Assembly: GCA_009602735.1 (NCBI GenBank)
Contig: WELA01002258.1
Span: 672,568 to 719,159, forward strand
Reading direction: 5' to 3'
Length of the DNA stretch: 46,592 bases
Source: Mesotaenium endlicherianum
Lineage: Eukaryota; Streptophyta; Zygnematophyceae; Zygnematales; Mesotaeniaceae
Below, piece by piece: positions 31,017-42,100 of the stretch. A program made the position numbers and the translations under genes. Each line of letters begins with the position of its first letter. Position 1 is the first letter of the stretch. Under the pieces are notes generated by a model. It was given only the letters and a program-made list of their open reading frames with translations. It searched no databases and was not told where the DNA came from.

Positions 31017-32345
31017 ATGGTCTCAGCCAAGCAGAGAGCACAAGTAGAAAGGTTGCTGAAGAAACACCGCAAGGTATTTGCTTTCACTAAGGAGGAGATT
31101 GGTAGAACCACTGCCAATGTGTGTGAGATCACACTAACTACTGATAACCCAGTCAGACTTGGGCCGCATAAGCTCAGTCAGACAGAATGGGACTGTGTGG
31201 AGAAAACTTGCGAAGAGCTGCATAAGCTCCGCATGATTGAAAAATTTACCTCAGTGCATGGGGCTCCCACAGTAGTAGTCGCTGAAAAGGATGAGGCCGG
31301 CAATTACACTGCCACTCGTATGTGTGAAGATTACAGGCGACTGAATCTCTACACGGAGCCAGACAGCTATGTGATGCCTACACCGGAGCGGATCTTTGCA
31401 ATTGCCACCATCGGAAAGGTGTTCAGCATCATCGATCTGCGCCAAGGCTTCAACCAAATCCCTGTGAAAACAGAAAATCGAGGTAAGATCGCTTTCTGGG
31501 CTCAAAGGGAACTTTGGCAATGGACTGTAATGCCATTTGGGCTGAAAAATGCCCCAGCCATATTTCAGAGGACTATGGATAAAGTGCTGGAGGGGCTAGA
31601 TTCTGCTAAGCCATACATTGACGATGTGGTAGTATTCAGCAAGTCCATAGAGGAGCACCTCGAGCACTTGGAACAAGTGTTCCAGCGCCTGAAGAAATTC
31701 CAGATGAAGCTGCATCCTGAGAAGTGCAGATTCTTTGAGGCACACGTGCCTTACCTAGGACATGAAATTGGGAACAATGCTATGTCCCCTCAAGCTGTGA
31801 AGACTGAGGCTATTTACAAGATATCTGCACCAGCGAATGTGTCTAAGCTGAAAGCTCTGTTAGGGCTAAGCAAATACTATTGTAATTTTGTAAGGATTAT
31901 AGCAGAATTGCTAAACCCCTGACGGAACTTCTGAAAAAGGATGTGCCTTTTGCGTGGACAGAAGCTCAGGAGAAAGCCAAAAACGAGCTTAAGGAGCGGC
32001 TGGTAACAGCCCCAGTCTTGCGAACGCCCGACTGCTCCAAGCTGTTCAATTTGCACACTGACTGGAGTCGTGTGGGAATTGGCGCGGTACTCACTCAGGT
32101 CGCAAGCCCTAGAGAGGAGTATGTCATTGCCTATGCCTCACGCTCTAACAATTGAGCAGAGAGCAACTACTTGTCCTACGAAGGAGAGCTGCTGGCAGTG
32201 GTTTGGGCTGTCACACACTTTAGAGAGTATCTGTGGGGAAGACCCTTCACGCTGATTACGGATCACTCACCATTACTATGGCTGATGAAGAATGGAGACC
32301 TCACTGGTAAGTTGGCTCGCTAGACTCTTAAGCTGCAAGAGTACC
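31017..32345 (+). pseudogene. pol: Ty3/gypsy reverse transcriptase and RNase H, with frameshift and stops
   Basis: RT occupies 31,060-31,860, with the VHGAPTVVV and DLRQGFNQI motifs, MPFGLKNAPAIFQ, and YIDD catalytic motif at about 31,612-31,623. A one-base loss near 31,895 moves the frame at the KYYCNFVR region. RNase H continues in another frame with TDWS, YEGELLAVVWA and ITDHSPLLWL, interrupted by TGA 32153 and TAG 32321. Catalytic acidic residues of both domains are visible. The frame is shared with the upstream linker, so RT was translated as part of a longer polyprotein. Confidence 0.9.
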
Positions 32346-34008
32346 AATGACGGTGGTGCACACAGCAGGAGTACTCAGTAACAACGTCGATGGACTCAGC
32401 AGGAACCCAGACCCATCTTCAGACAACAGAACAGGAGCTCGAGAGGACGAAGACCCGAGCAGCCCAGCAGAGTTGGTGGCTTGCCGAGCCAAAATGGCTG
32501 GAATAGTAGCATCAGGTGAAGCTGAGCCTCTACCCCTGTCCATTCCAGAGATCTGGAAAGATCAAGCTACTATGCAGTGGCTGAAGACGGGAACTCACTT
32601 GGAAGGACTATCAGTGAAGGAGAAGGACCAGGTAAGTCATCGAGCTAAAAGGTTTTGCTCGAAACGCAACAACCTCTTCAAAATTGAAGAAACGGGTCAG
32701 GAGAAGTTAGTACCAGAACCCATCAGCTCTTGTGCAGGAAATGCACGAGAACACTGGACACTATGGTGTCAAGAAGACATATAGTCTTTTGGAACTATCT
32801 TACTGGTGGAGGGGCATGAAGCAGCAGTGTGAAGATGTGATCAAGGCCTGCCAAAGCTGTGATCGCGTCAAGGCTGGTTTTACACAGCAACATCCACACT
32901 TGCAACCTTTGCCGATCATGGGCCTAGGCTATCGCTGGAGCTGCGATCTCGCAGGTGAGCTACCGCTGTCTAAGCGAGGTAACAAGTATATCATGGTCAT
33001 GATTGAGCATTTCTCTAAGTGGATAGAGGTTGTGCCTCTGACTGCTAAGGAGAGTCTAGAGACCGCGGAAGCGTTCCTCAATGGTGTGATTGTGCGCATG
33101 GAGCTCCAACAGAAGTGGTGACGGACCAAGGGTCTGAGTTCCAAGGGTCTTTTCAGAAACTCTTGGATAGATGCTTCATCGATCATCGCACTACGTCTAG
33201 AGATCATCCGCAAGCAGATGGTCTGGCAGAAAGGATGGTGCAAACCATTAAGTCTGCTTTGCGCAAGTTTTGCCTTGAGCATGACAAGCGTGACTGGGAT
33301 CTGGCCCTGCCATTGCTGGTTATGGGTTATAGATTTAGCAAGCAGGCTGCCTTGGCGAATTACTCGCCATATCGGATACTGTTTGGCAGAAGTCCAGTAG
33401 TGCCCAGCAGCATCGAGCAGGAGATTGAACAGGTGAAAGACCTGGACAGCCCTGATGAACTATTAAAAGTGATGGTACGCCGTAAGGCGTTATTTGAGCG
33501 CATGATGCCGGCTGCACTGGACAATCTGAAAATTGCACAGAAAAGAGATACGCAGCGTTACGCCAGGACGCCAGACGCGAGCTACCGCCTGCAAATGACG
33601 CAGATTCAAGAAGGAGACTTTGTCTACCGCAAGCGCCAGACCAAGACCACCATCGACACCAGTTCAGGTGCAGTGATCTTACGCGTGAAACATGCGTTTG
33701 ACAATGGTGTGTTAGAACTGGAAGGTTCTGATGGCAAAACCATGAGAGACCACGTGCAGAATTGCTCGCTATACCATTTGCCGAATATCGATCCTACCGT
33801 TAGGGTTGTGCCCGAGGAATTGGTGCCAGCCACGCCTTGTGCCAGCTGCAAAGTGCTGGATGATCAGGAAGCAATGGTAACTTGCGATAAGTGTGGTGCC
33901 CGTTGGCACACTTTCTGCATTGGCGAGGAAGAGATTATGGCAGGACGATGGGAATGTCCTGACTGCCTTCCTAAACCCCTAGCCGCAGGGCTGGAAAAAT
34001 ATCTTTGA
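32346..34008 (+). pseudogene. int: Ty3/gypsy integrase fused to a C-terminal PHD finger, frameshifted
   Basis: The tether ends with the GLSRNP motif at about 32,400. The zinc-binding HHCC region (HENTGHYG ... CQSCD) is at about 32,738-32,865. The core has Asp in SCDLAGELP (about 32,941), Asp in VVTDQGSEF (about 33,120) and Glu in GLAERMVQ (about 33,228). Frame changes near 32,740 and 33,105 break the chain. From 33115 one frame runs to the stop at 34006. After the integrase C-terminal domain, residues at 33838-33966 form C-X2-C-X11-C-X2-C-X4-H-X2-C-X12-C-X2-C with Trp two residues before the last Cys pair, the C4HC3 signature of a PHD finger. Gypsy chromoviruses carry a chromodomain at this place; a PHD finger would similarly read histone tails and steer integration. 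Confidence 0.88.
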
Positions 34009-34034
34009 GCAGAAAAGGCAGGGACGCCTCAGCT

Positions 34035-34046
34035 GAAAGGGAGGGG
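34035..34046 (+). promoter_or_regulatory. Candidate polypurine tract of the gypsy element
   Basis: GAAAGGGAGGGG, 27 bp after the integrase/PHD stop and about 30 bp before the start of the LTR homology. A second purine-rich run ends near 34,074. The true tract is not settled because the LTR left end is not defined. Confidence 0.4.
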
Positions 34047-34078
34047 TATAAGAGGAATTAAGGCAAGGCAAGGGTTTT

Positions 34079-35605
34079 TAAAATTTTCTGCTAAGTCTTA
34101 GGATAAGCAGATGGTGAGAGCTGGGTGGCAGAGAACGTTGCCCTGAGTGTTGGTCATGGTTGCATGGTGCAAGTTCAGGAGCCGAGGGATGGGTTAACCC
34201 TGGTAAGGCTTGTCACCGACACACGTGCGAAGGTCGATCGACCATGTTTGCCCACACGTGAGGAGGGCCACCGACGCATCAACCAGGTCAAAGACACACG
34301 TGCTAAAAGGCTACGCACGTACCAGGGACCGACGCTGTTAGGCACGACAATTGTCGCGACTGTTATCCACTTGACGGTGCCGCACGCGCAGTGCAAGTCA
34401 CGGCCGCCAAGGTACGGGAAGTCAGCATTGACTCACCGAGCAGAGGACCGAGTCAGCGGTCATGTTGAAGTCGTTGTCACTGTCAAAGTGGTCACGACAT
34501 GTCACACCCACACCCTGGATGGGATGGGGATGTGGACCGAGTGGTCAGCCGAAAGGCTAGAGGCATGGAACCAGCAATGAGCCAGCCCAGCGAGTGCCAA
34601 GAAAGGTACTGATCAATCGATGATCAATCGACTATCCAAGCCAAGTACAGCAGGGATGTTGCAAAGGGCGTTGTGTGCCGCCTCGGCTAGGCCCTCAGGT
34701 GACTGGTCACGGCCTGAGCATTCATCCTAAACGCTGCCAGCCAGCCACATAGGCGTGATTGTTAGCTGGAAGGCTAAGTGGTCACGCGCAACAGTTCCAA
34801 ATGCATGCATGCATGCCGAATGACAACTTCTAAGCTATGTGAGAGCTGCTGGGTAAGGACGGCATGCAAGCTAAGCGCTGTGACTAAGCACTGGTATTCT
34901 CAAAAGAAGACAGTGTGTGGTGCTTGTGAAAGGCACGAGTCCTGCCTGAAGCTGCCTCATTCTTGCTCGCATTGTTGTCAAAGGAAGCTGAAGAAGCAGA
35001 AGGAGCGCAAAGGAGGAGGAGTTCCCAAGGCCATAGAAGGGCCGAGGCGCCACGCTTCTACCGACGCTAGAAGATTTCTTCCCAAGTGTATCATAGAAAG
35101 GTTAGGCCTTAGGAGTTCCCAAGAGAGGATCTCGCTGGTGGAAAGTAGAGAGCTGCAGAATAAAATTTGTTAGGAGATTAGCACAGATTGAGGTCAAATG
35201 TTGCAAGCGTGCAAGGGTCACTTAAAATGGGGAGTGCTGTGGTAGTCTCCCAGTTCTCGGAAGTCTCTATTGTCGAATTGCTGATAGCAAGAGTAGTATT
35301 AACAAGTAAAGCTCTCAGTGAAGAACTGAGTGAGCTCAGCCAAGCAGTGAAGAGCTGTTAAGGCGCGGTGTTGAGCGAAGAGCTCAGACCAGGCCAGCAT
35401 AGATGTGCAGTTCAGAGTTTTGTAAGCTGTGACTCGTAAAATTTAAGCGAAAGCCTTGAAGGGCAATATTCTCTGAACTTGACATTGCCTGTGAAGCTGC
35501 TTAGACGTGATTTCTGCAAACAACAAACTTGTTCATTCTGTAAACCCTCAACTTGGGCGAAAGCCTATGTGGAAGTAAGATGCTTCTGTCCTACTTGTAA
35601 GGAAA
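34079..35605 (+). repeat. 3' LTR of the gypsy element
   Basis: The right 1.25 kb aligns with the 5' LTR. The left 270 bp are instead matched at about 35,627-35,895. It contains repeated CCGACACACGTGC / GACACACGTGC words and an AAGCTCTCAGTGAAGAACTGAG inverted repeat shared with the 5' LTR. Confidence 0.7.
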
Positions 35606-35895
35606 ACTGAAGATAAGCTATCTTTTCAAAATTTTTTGCTAAGTGTTGAATGAGGAACTGGTTGAACATGTGAAGCACTGAGTGTGGGATGCCTCACCGC
35701 ATGATGCAAGTGGAGGAAGACCAGGAATGGGTCAAACCCCAACGAGTCTGTCACCGACACACGTGCAAGGGACGATCAACGCGGTCGATCCCCACGTGCA
35801 GCGACGCATCGACACGTCAACCAAGTCGAAGGCACACGTGCTGAGAAGCCACGCACGCGCCAGGGGTCCGACGCTGTTAGGCACAAAAAGATCAC
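35606..35895 (+). repeat. Partial third LTR-like copy abutting the 3' LTR
   Basis: Repeats the left part of the 3' LTR in the same orientation: AAAATTTT-TGCTAAGT, GTCACCGACACACGTGC, CGACGCATC-AC-GTCAA, GGCACACGTGCT and GACGCTGTTAGGCAC all recur in order about 1.54 kb later. It ends abruptly at about 35,895. A truncated LTR from a tandem or recombined copy is the simplest reading. Confidence 0.65.
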
Positions 35896-36750
35896 CTGAG
35901 GGCTCTAATCAATAGAAAACCAAATGTATGGATGATGTATAGATTCTTCTAGCAATTACTTTGATTATTTAGCTCAAAATGCTCAAAACACAACCAAATT
36001 GTTCTGATATGTTGTATGCATAAGGTCATCGTCAAGAATATTCTGTGAATACACGTTCAAGTTTTAAAGGTCTTGTGAGCACGTAAGTATATTGAAGCGT
36101 ACAGATGGTAGAGGAATTTCATTTTGTTCACTCGTATTTGAAACTATGCTTTCAGAAGGCACCTGAAGTTGCCCATAGTTTACGTGGAATGTCATGAACA
36201 AAGAGGTTTGCTATGGATTGTGGTACTGATGGGTACAGATTAGAATTTGGTATCAATTGGTATTAACCTCAAGCGACAACATACAAAAGGTCAACCAACA
36301 AGGTTGTGGAGTTAGTTGAACACATCACTCGCCAAGATTTGCTCCTCCGAGTTTGCCCTCATATTAAGGAAATGTAGCAAATGTACTTAACAAGTCCAGC
36401 TCTTGACCTCAGCTCAGCTATGCCTGTCACCACATGCAGCTCGTTCTTCCAGGCACCATAGATCTTCCTGTTATGCTCTTTCCACAGTTATTGCACCTCC
36501 AACTCCTGCTCATCCACCCATCCGCAAGCAATCTTGCGCATATGATCTTACTGTAGTCTATATCTTTACTCCTCCCCAGAAGGTGCTGGTAGCTTACAAC
36601 TTTCAGCCAATAGGAGCGTCTCATACTCCCACCTTTAAACTTGGTTCGTCTCAAGATTCCTAGCTTTATCTTTGTCTTATTGTGGTTCCTCCGATACACC
36701 CCTCTCAACACGCCCTCCTGTAGACGTTGCTCTCATACCTGCATGATACA
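35896..36750. other. AT-rich intergenic, no feature seen
   Basis: No supported frame; the antisense frame at 36427-36711 has no recognisable content. Confidence 0.45.
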
Positions 36751-37440
36751 TCAATCCCCTCTTTTCCACAATGCCTCGAATAGGCACTCAGTATTCTCCC
36801 TCTCCATGCAGCTCTGTCCCTTCTTCTCTGCCACCTTTCCCTTCTGCTCAGACACAAGCACAGCCACGGACACGATATTTTGTATCTCTTTGGCTCTTAT
36901 GAGAGGTCCCTTACCTTCAATAGCCAAGACGTTATGGCTAATTTTTTGAGTTGAGGGTGCAGTTGTCGGGCATATCATTGATGCAAAAATTTAGCTTAGC
37001 ATTAGCTCTTCCAATAGCTTCCCCCCTTGTACTCTGAATTCCATAATGAAGGCCAATTTCTTACTTAATAACTGTCCTTAGATGTTCTGGCCCACCTCTG
37101 CTCTTGTGAGGCAATGCCGCTAAAACGAATTTGCATTTACTCCAAACTCCTCTCGAGATGTATATCCCATGTCCTCCTTAGACATCTCTTTCATAATGTC
37201 CTGCAGCATTACTTCCAATCTTCTCAACTCTCGCTTAAAGAGCGGACAAGTCCTTTTGGCCAGTTTGCCAAGTGTTTCTCATACTCGATGCGAGCATCAA
37301 CTATATACGGCTCTACACTCTCTTGCATAGTCGAGTTCACATTGATCTGGTATTCCTTACCAAAAGGCTCTGGCGCTTCTTCAAAATACTCCTCTCACAT
37401 GTTCATTTGTTTTTTCCTCTCATACAGACATAACCCAGCC
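36751..37440 (-). pseudogene. Unassigned degenerate coding remnant
   Basis: The minus strand reads as protein-like pieces: first about 58 codons from 37,410 with an acidic start (EEYFEEAPEPFGKEYQ), then, in a shifted frame near 37,240, a Lys/Glu/Arg helical stretch ending at a stop near 37,118, then a further piece at 36,751-36,978 with HNVLAIEGKGPLIRAKEIQ. Composition is unlike noise, but each piece is broken by stops or shifts. It lies downstream of the hAT transposase on the same strand and may be its decayed 3' half, or an unrelated relic. I assign no family. Confidence 0.3.
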
Positions 37441-37795
37441 TCGCACAAGCATTAAAGAAAGAGAAAAAGCAGCCACAAGATAGGCCTATGGCAGCAGTAA
37501 AAAGAGGAACTGAAAATGCCACAACAAGGCCCAATTGCAGTACTAAAAAGAGCCAAAAACAAGTCCATGAAAAAGCCTGAATGTAGCAAAAAAGAAAAGG
37601 AATAGATGCAACCATGACACAACCCCACACAAGCACTAATAAAAGAGAAAATGAGCCATAACATAGCCCAATAGCAGCACCAAAACAACCATAGCGAAGT
37701 CCCATGGCAACACCGAAACTTACCCAAAAACCAGCACAAAATAAAAGCAGCACTAAAAGAGCCATGAAGAGGATAACAGCACCCTCAAAAGTCCC
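37440..37795. repeat. Minisatellite-like AT/A-rich repeat in a hAT intron
   Basis: Degenerate units of roughly 45-60 bp with recurring GCAGCAGTAAAAAGAG, GCACTAATAAAAGAG and GCCACAACAAGGCCCAA words. It begins directly after a splice-donor-like GTAATG at the end of a hAT exon. Confidence 0.6.
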
Positions 37796-37811
37796 TTGGA
37801 TGATGGCATTA

Positions 37812-39191
37812 CCTCAAAAAGACGCCCTAGCATGATGATGCTTGTCAAAAACCGTGTCTGACATCACATCTTCAACTCCAAAGACGACTCCTTGCGGAAA
37901 AGTGCAAGAGGCTTGTGGTGGTTGCGGATGTACACAACCACTTGCTTACCCTGTCCACGAAGTCTTTGATCCAAGCTTCCTTGGTCATGTCTTCTAAGAG
38001 AAGATCCATACCATGAGCTCTGCACGCAGTCCATGTAATGTGTTGATACTCCACTTCAATGAGTTTGCCTGCAACACATGAAAATGAAAAATAGTAGCAA
38101 TGAGCATTACGGTATGACCAATTGCAATCCTGGCATACAACAATATTTTAAGGCTAAATTGCAATAATAACCAGACTAACAATATGCACAATAGTTGTCA
38201 CAAGCACTCAAGCAATGACTTTATATGCTAAATGTGGCATGGCTAGCAGGCTGTAGTTGTTATAGCAACCTTTAGCTGGCACCTCAAAGTATACAGCAGC
38301 CAGCGGCTCAAAATATATAACAGGCAACACTTAAAAATGTATACCAGCCAGCAGCTAAAAAAGTATAGCAGCCAGCAACTTGAAAACTAGACCATCCAGC
38401 AGCAAACAATATACACCAGGCAGCAGATAGGAATATACAGCAGTCAGCAGCACAAATTATAGAGCACGTAGCAGCTACGAATATATAGCAACCAGCAGCA
38501 CAAAAAAAAAGAGCAAGCAACAACCACAAGTGTACAACAACCAGCAGCACGAAGTATAGAGCAGGCAGCAGCTACAAATGTTTAGCAGCCAGCAGGTGCA
38601 TACAAAGAGCAGAGTATTGTAAAAAATTGCACCACTATAAAATTTTTGTGGTGCAAACTTATAAAGCATATTGACATGCACAAATAATGAGAATTAAGTA
38701 GAAGTACTATACCTCCAGCTTTGCACACAACTGTTGAATCAGTGCAGACCTGAAGAATGTTGTCAGCACTGAGCTGTTAATGACCTCGCAGAACAAGGAA
38801 GCAGGGTAGGCAGCACTCTTGGTCATATTCTCAGTATTGACGGCCTTGAGGAAGACCTCGCCCTCGGGAGAAGCAGCAATGAAGTTGATGAGGGGCCTAT
38901 TTGTATAGTCAGTCCACCCGTCAGACGTGCCGGTGAACTTGTTGACTCTAGCCCTCTTGATGAAGTGCGCCACTTGCTTATCTGTAACAGCAGCTTCTTT
39001 GTCCAGCAAAACAATTCTCAAGCGGTTAACCTTAGGAGGCATGTGTACAGAACTAGCCTTCACAATAACTCTAATGCTTCTGAATAAGATAAGCTATTGG
39101 CAACAGTGAACGCCAATGCAATGTCAAAGAAAAATCTTGCTATGGCTTGATCAGCAAATTCTCTATGATTGATGTTGAAAGCGTCCTCCAT
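37812..39191 (-). pseudogene. hAT-family transposase fragment (DUF659-like), frameshifted
   Basis: Reading the minus strand: 39,191-39,065 encodes REFADQAIARFFFDIALAF, typical of the hAT region before DUF659. After a frame shift near 39,080, 39,063-38,713 encodes the DUF659-like block with GTSDGWTDYTNRPLIN. A GT donor at 38,712 and an AG acceptor at 38,069 would remove a repeat-filled intron. The next exon (38,068-37,812) encodes ITWTACRAHGMDLLLEDM, as in hAT transposases, with a one-base shift near 37,955, ending at a GT donor. The BED zinc finger and C-terminal dimerisation region are not seen. No terminal inverted repeats found by eye. A non-functional relic. Confidence 0.8.
38275..38605. 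repeat. Minisatellite, ~33 bp CAGCAGC-type units, in a hAT intron
   Basis: About ten degenerate units of the pattern AGCAGCCAGCAGCnnnAAAnTATA. The array sits wholly inside the probable intron 38,069-38,712. On the reverse strand it yields spurious Leu/Ala/Cys-rich hydrophobic frames. Confidence 0.8.
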
Positions 39192-42100
39192 AATTGTAAT
39201 GAATCAGTTCATTATTTATTTAAATAATTGCATGTATAAATACAACACTAAATAAGTATTATGTCAATATACTCACAGGCGCGAGTTCATTCAAATGAAT
39301 GTATGTCGATATAATGCGAGTTTACTTACTTTGTCAAAAAGGTCAGCAGGATGACTTTTGTATCATTGTATAGTTTGCCGAGATTTATATATCAGTTATA
39401 TATAGGATGTAATATCAGCAGGATAACATATAGTAAGCTCGCTTGATATTAGTCAGTATACTTAGCTTCAGTACGCTGAGGGTAGATATATTCATTTAGA
39501 TTATTATTTGTAGATTGGCACATCTGACCGTAGTATACTGAAAGTCGGAAGGTCGACTGAGATTCGGTAAACCGATGTCCTACGAGTGTGGTTAACTCCT
39601 GGGTAGGCGGAGCCGTCGTCAGTCAACTGAACAATTAGGACTTTAGTCGACCGACCAATTAATATGGTCGTTATACCTAGATCCATGGGTCCCAACTTAA
39701 CGGGTTTCCCACGAAACGGCGCACCTTGCGCCGTGGTCAACCAGGTGGTCACTAGGTACATAGCAGGCTGGGATCTCGTGGTCCCTCATTTTGGACAGTA
39801 GGCTTTACAGTCGGATTTCTACTTGCAAGTGATGTGTGCACTCTTTGTGTTCGTTCTAATGACCAGCCTTCACGGAAATTAATATGGCTGCTTCGTCTGC
39901 GCTCCAAATGGAGCGAACTAGGACTTTTTAAAAACGTCTCGTTGAGATGCATCCATTGCCATTAAGTTTGCTCAATTTGGAGTAGTATTGGCAGAGTTAT
40001 GCTCTCTGACATTTTGGGATCACACAGCGGACAGATTCCATGGTTTTGCACCTAAGTCAGTGGGATGTATTTTAGCTACTTTATGGCCATCTGAATGAGA
40101 GCGCCTTTGCTATTCAGTCCCCTGATGTTGTGTATGTGCTTATACATGCTTGTATGCCTGGTAGGCAAGAGGCCATGAGTTTCTAAAGGAGAAGCTCTAG
40201 TCCTCAAGCTCGCCTCTTTCTTGTGCCTTGTATTAGTGTGCGACTAAGGCACAATACGGTATGGTGAGTCAAGGATTATAGATTAGTAAACGGAATTCAT
40301 TATAAGGGCAAAGATCGCTCCCTGATTTCACACGCTTCCACCTATCTCTGATCTTATATATTTAAATGAAATATATTAATCTTGAATAAGCAAGATTCAT
40401 TTCAATAATAGTTTGACTACCACCCTGACTCAATACACCTGATGCATTGCCATGCTTATCATCTACGACACCAAGCATATGGCAGATTTGTGGCGCAACT
40501 CCCTGATGCAGCACAACTCATCTTCGTTCTTCTGCTTCAGAATCTTTGTCACATTATCTTCAAGCATAACCCTAGCCATGTGGTTAACGACATCCTGGTT
40601 CACCTTGGGGCATATTGCGATGCCTCAACCCCTAATCTGAAACAAATACAGGCGGACTCTAGTGCATGCTTGAGACGTCTCAAAATCACAGAACCTGCAT
40701 TGTACTCTGCCGTGCTTAGAACCCATAGAGTGAGGTATCAAGGTAACATACTCCCACTCTGAGCGCTCCCCATTAGAGAACGCGGATGCACAATGTTTCC
40801 CTGACAAAAAACAGAAAGGCACTCACTCTCCACAAATGAACACACACAAATGAACACACACAAAAATACCTGACAGAACAAGCTAGCAGACAGCAATAAA
40901 TAAACACACGTGAGATAGAGAACTATGAGACAACAAAAAATAGGAAGCGGCATTAAAGTAAAACAGCCAAGGCAATGAATAAAAAGCATAAATAGTGGCT
41001 CCTCATCTTCCTGTGAGTCCATAAATGAGGGAGTCCCCACGGTCGGCCATCATCACAAATGCCCTAACTTAAAATACTAAGAGAATTTTGAACAACATTT
41101 TCAGTAATGGAGGTTGATCAAGAAATTGTGAATGCATTCAACTACAACAATGTAAACTTGTAGCAGTGAAGCATCTAGTGACAAAGCTGGTGCTACTTAA
41201 TCTGAAGCGTCATTGTGTAGCATATCAACGCCGGTCATCGTAAGGTGATCCCAAATCTTGACAAGCTTACGCGTTAAAACTTTACGGTTTGCCTGTCAGC
41301 CACTTCTCGCATAATCAACGATGACTGGACATGTTTTCACATTTTTTTGGTCAGGTTGTCAAAGCAAACAAATGTTTTACTTCTAACACGCGTGATCAAT
41401 TTATTTACCTTTTTCTTTGCCGCCAAATGTATTTAGCACGTTATACGCCAATGGTACACATAGTACGTGTGTACGTCTGTGTCATACGTATACGCCAAAA
41501 ATGTATCCCATAACTAGGTCCATGCGTGCTCTAGTACTTATTGCGAAAGTGCTTTTCTTCCATGTAGTATCTTCCTATTCACCTCTTCTAGCACCTAAAT
41601 GTTAAGTGAGAGCAGGTGGAGTGAGGTGGAGCCAGGGAGCAGGGATGAGCAGGCCTTTCAATTTGAGGAAATCGTTGGAGTCTAGACATCCTTTTAATTT
41701 GACTGGAGTTTAAAAACAATAATCCAAATTGGCAAATAATATCAAATTAATATGACATCGAGAGGTATGGCTGGGCTGAGAGCAGTAGGAAGTGTTCACT
41801 GGGAAGACCTACTTGGGGCCACTTTGGACCACCACCAAGTTACAACATACAACCACTCAACCAATCAAATATATTATATATATCTCCTCTCCCGATTATC
41901 ACCCACCCACTCCACCCCACTCCACACGTCTGACAACAACGTCAACGCGTATAGACTATTGTTGAGTTTTGACCACTACAAGTCTATCTTGGACACAGCC
42001 AAGCAATGTCATGTTCGTCAACCGAGTCGATTGTTGTACCCATTTGTAATAAGTTGTAGCACTTTGTAGGGTTGCTTTTCACAACTCTCGACTTGCGAGT

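Larger units (their letters stand above)
23848..35605 (+). mobile_element. Decayed Ty3/gypsy retrotransposon with DNA methyltransferase and PHD finger, ~11.8 kb
   Basis: A diverged direct repeat (23,848-25,075 and about 34,079-35,605) brackets a region with Gag and two zinc knuckles, protease-like sequence, a C5 cytosine methyltransferase, a long linker, reverse transcriptase, RNase H, integrase and a PHD finger. RT before integrase identifies Ty3/gypsy. The LTRs look roughly three-quarters identical, so the insertion is old. Coding is broken by in-frame stops (25730, 26093, 28885, 30503, 30711, 30951, 32153, 32321) and by frameshifts near 31.9, 32.34, 32.74 and 33.1 kb. Exact LTR ends, primer site and target duplication are not resolved. 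The methyltransferase and PHD additions are what set it apart. Confidence 0.9.

Noticed and set aside
37403..37765. Hydrophobic Gly/Phe/Leu-rich minus-strand frame
   Set aside because: Translation of the A-rich tandem repeat on the opposite strand.
38308..38681. Hydrophobic Cys/Leu/Ala-rich minus-strand frames resembling membrane proteins
   Set aside because: They are translations of the 33-bp minisatellite within a hAT intron.
39500..40440. Possible solo LTR
   Set aside because: GTCGAC-rich words look LTR-like but no second copy, termini or target duplication could be found by eye.
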